Positions 63,455 through 64,000 of a stretch of 64,000 nt of DNA are shown here, piece after piece. The DNA is from Verrucomicrobiota bacterium. GTDB lineage: Bacteria; Verrucomicrobiota; Verrucomicrobiia; Chthoniobacterales; Xiphinematobacteraceae. Within the stretch, counting starts at the first letter, position 1, and each line of letters starts with the position of its first letter. Location: positions 62,001 to 126,000 of the forward strand of contig JAHFTB010000001.1 in the NCBI GenBank assembly GCA_023269545.1, in the 5' to 3' direction. The notes beneath the pieces are model-generated. The model saw nothing but the letters and a program-made list of their open reading frames with translations. It ran no database searches and was not told where the DNA came from. The translations under genes were made by a program, and so were the position numbers.

Positions 63455-64000
63455 CTACCCTTGATCCATTATAGCGGCAGAACCCTTTTCCTGAAGAATT
63501 CTTTGAATAGCACTTTTTACCTCCGGGACAGTAATTTCCAGAATACATTTCTTTCCGTGATCCACACAGGTTTCCAACCCGCATCCAAAACATTCCGTGC
63601 GACGATAAAATATTTGATTCCGCCCTCTCGGAAACCACTGACCGGGAAAGTTTCTTGCCGCAAAAATTGCCACGCAAGGTGTCTCCACAACAGCCGCCAG
63701 GTGCATGGGGCCACTGTCGTGCCCAACAAATAATTCAGCCTGTTTTAATACGGCGGCACTGATCCGAGGTGCGATCCTACCGCATAGATTTAACCGCGGT
63801 CCCAACCATTCCGCCAGGCAATACTCCGAACGTTCAAAGTCAGCCTTGCTGCCAATCATAGCCCAACCAATTTCTGAGAAATCCGCTCTGAGGGACTTTA
63901 CCAATGCCAACCAATTGCTCTGCGTCCAGTCCTTTACATCCGATTTGGTCCCCACGCTAGCCACAATCCATCGTCGTTCAGGAAACTCCTTGCGAGCGAG
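63455..64000 (-). CDS. GT9-family glycosyltransferase (heptosyltransferase-like), partial
   Basis: At least 182 residues, open at the right edge. The visible part is the C-terminal, nucleotide-sugar-binding half of a GT-B ADP-heptose:LPS heptosyltransferase-like enzyme: the family motif is ELFVGHDSGPMHLAAVVETP, followed by the aromatic/Cys-rich NQIFYRRTECFGCGLETC segment seen in related glycosyltransferases. The N-terminal part lies outside the window. Likely role in LPS core or other surface glycan synthesis. Confidence 0.85.
   Translation of the reverse strand, partial: LARKEFPERRWIVASVGTKSDVKDWTQSNWLALVKSLRADFSEIGWAMIGSKADFERSEYCLAEWLGPRLNLCGRIAPRISAAVLKQAELFVGHDSGPMHLAAVVETPCVAIFAARNFPGQWFPRGRNQIFYRRTECFGCGLETCVDHGKKCILEITVPEVKSAIQRILQEKGSAAIMDQG

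Overview
The window reads as a chromosomal segment of a Gram-negative, probably host-associated bacterium, most likely of the Verrucomicrobiota/Chlamydiota (PVC) lineage. Gram-negative: LptD, a LpxL-type acyltransferase, a LolA-like protein, Lnt and lipoproteins. PVC-like (inference, moderate confidence): the overlapping xseB-dxs pair, which is also adjacent in chlamydiae as I recall, single-chain GlyRS, a CesT-type type III secretion chaperone, and several effector-like proteins without recognisable domains. It keeps biotin, queuosine, MEP isoprenoid, shikimate and pentose phosphate genes, so it is not an extremely reduced parasite. At least two genes (rtcB, an ankyrin protein) have several inactivating lesions, which suggests ongoing decay.

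Layout. 1-7378: one giant minus-strand reading frame, at least 2,459 codons, still open at the left edge, with a Gln/Ala minisatellite near the visible C-terminal end. I checked the frame codon by codon for stops and found none. 7820-10388: bioA and an rtcB pseudogene. 10458-20449: mostly minus strand: ugd, lptD, galE, queD, queE, with folE2 divergent, then acpP, a secreted BsuPI-like protein, an unknown gene and a CesT-like chaperone. 20789-27544: plus strand: lnt, an NtrC-type regulator, xseB-dxs, glyS. 27716-35164: a GHL10 glycosidase, aldo-keto reductase, HAD phosphatase, a second acyl carrier protein, the overlapping tlyA-nadK-ptsN string, a CCA-adding enzyme and a tRNA-Val that overlaps its 3' end antisense. 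35313-40744: YhaM-like nuclease, Amt, an EIIA fusion and a decayed ankyrin gene. 40862-50160: MgtA-type ATPase, GH15 enzyme, catalase, an L,D-transpeptidase and Gnd. 50188-54875: envelope/lipid cluster (lipoprotein, PlsC-like, GT2, polysaccharide deacetylase, LpxL-like, LolA-like). 55085-58548: a patch of two pairs of lineage-specific paralogues that look like secreted or membrane-inserted effectors. 58675-64000: M16 peptidase, ispD, yqeY, gltX, aroE and a partial GT9 glycosyltransferase.

Non-coding structure is notable. A MITE-like element of about 85-100 bp with 16-bp terminal inverted repeats (family A) occurs seven times between genes, and in two places its terminal TAA is the stop codon of the neighbouring gene. 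A second dispersed element (family B) occurs about six times. There are also shorter palindromes and an unrelated 61-bp inverted-repeat element before gnd.

The best candidates for undescribed biology are the giant Gln/Ala-repeat protein, the chaperone with its unknown partner, and the paired effector-like paralogues at 55-58.5 kb. Together they suggest a secretion-based host interaction, but no secretion apparatus gene is in this window, so that is inference.
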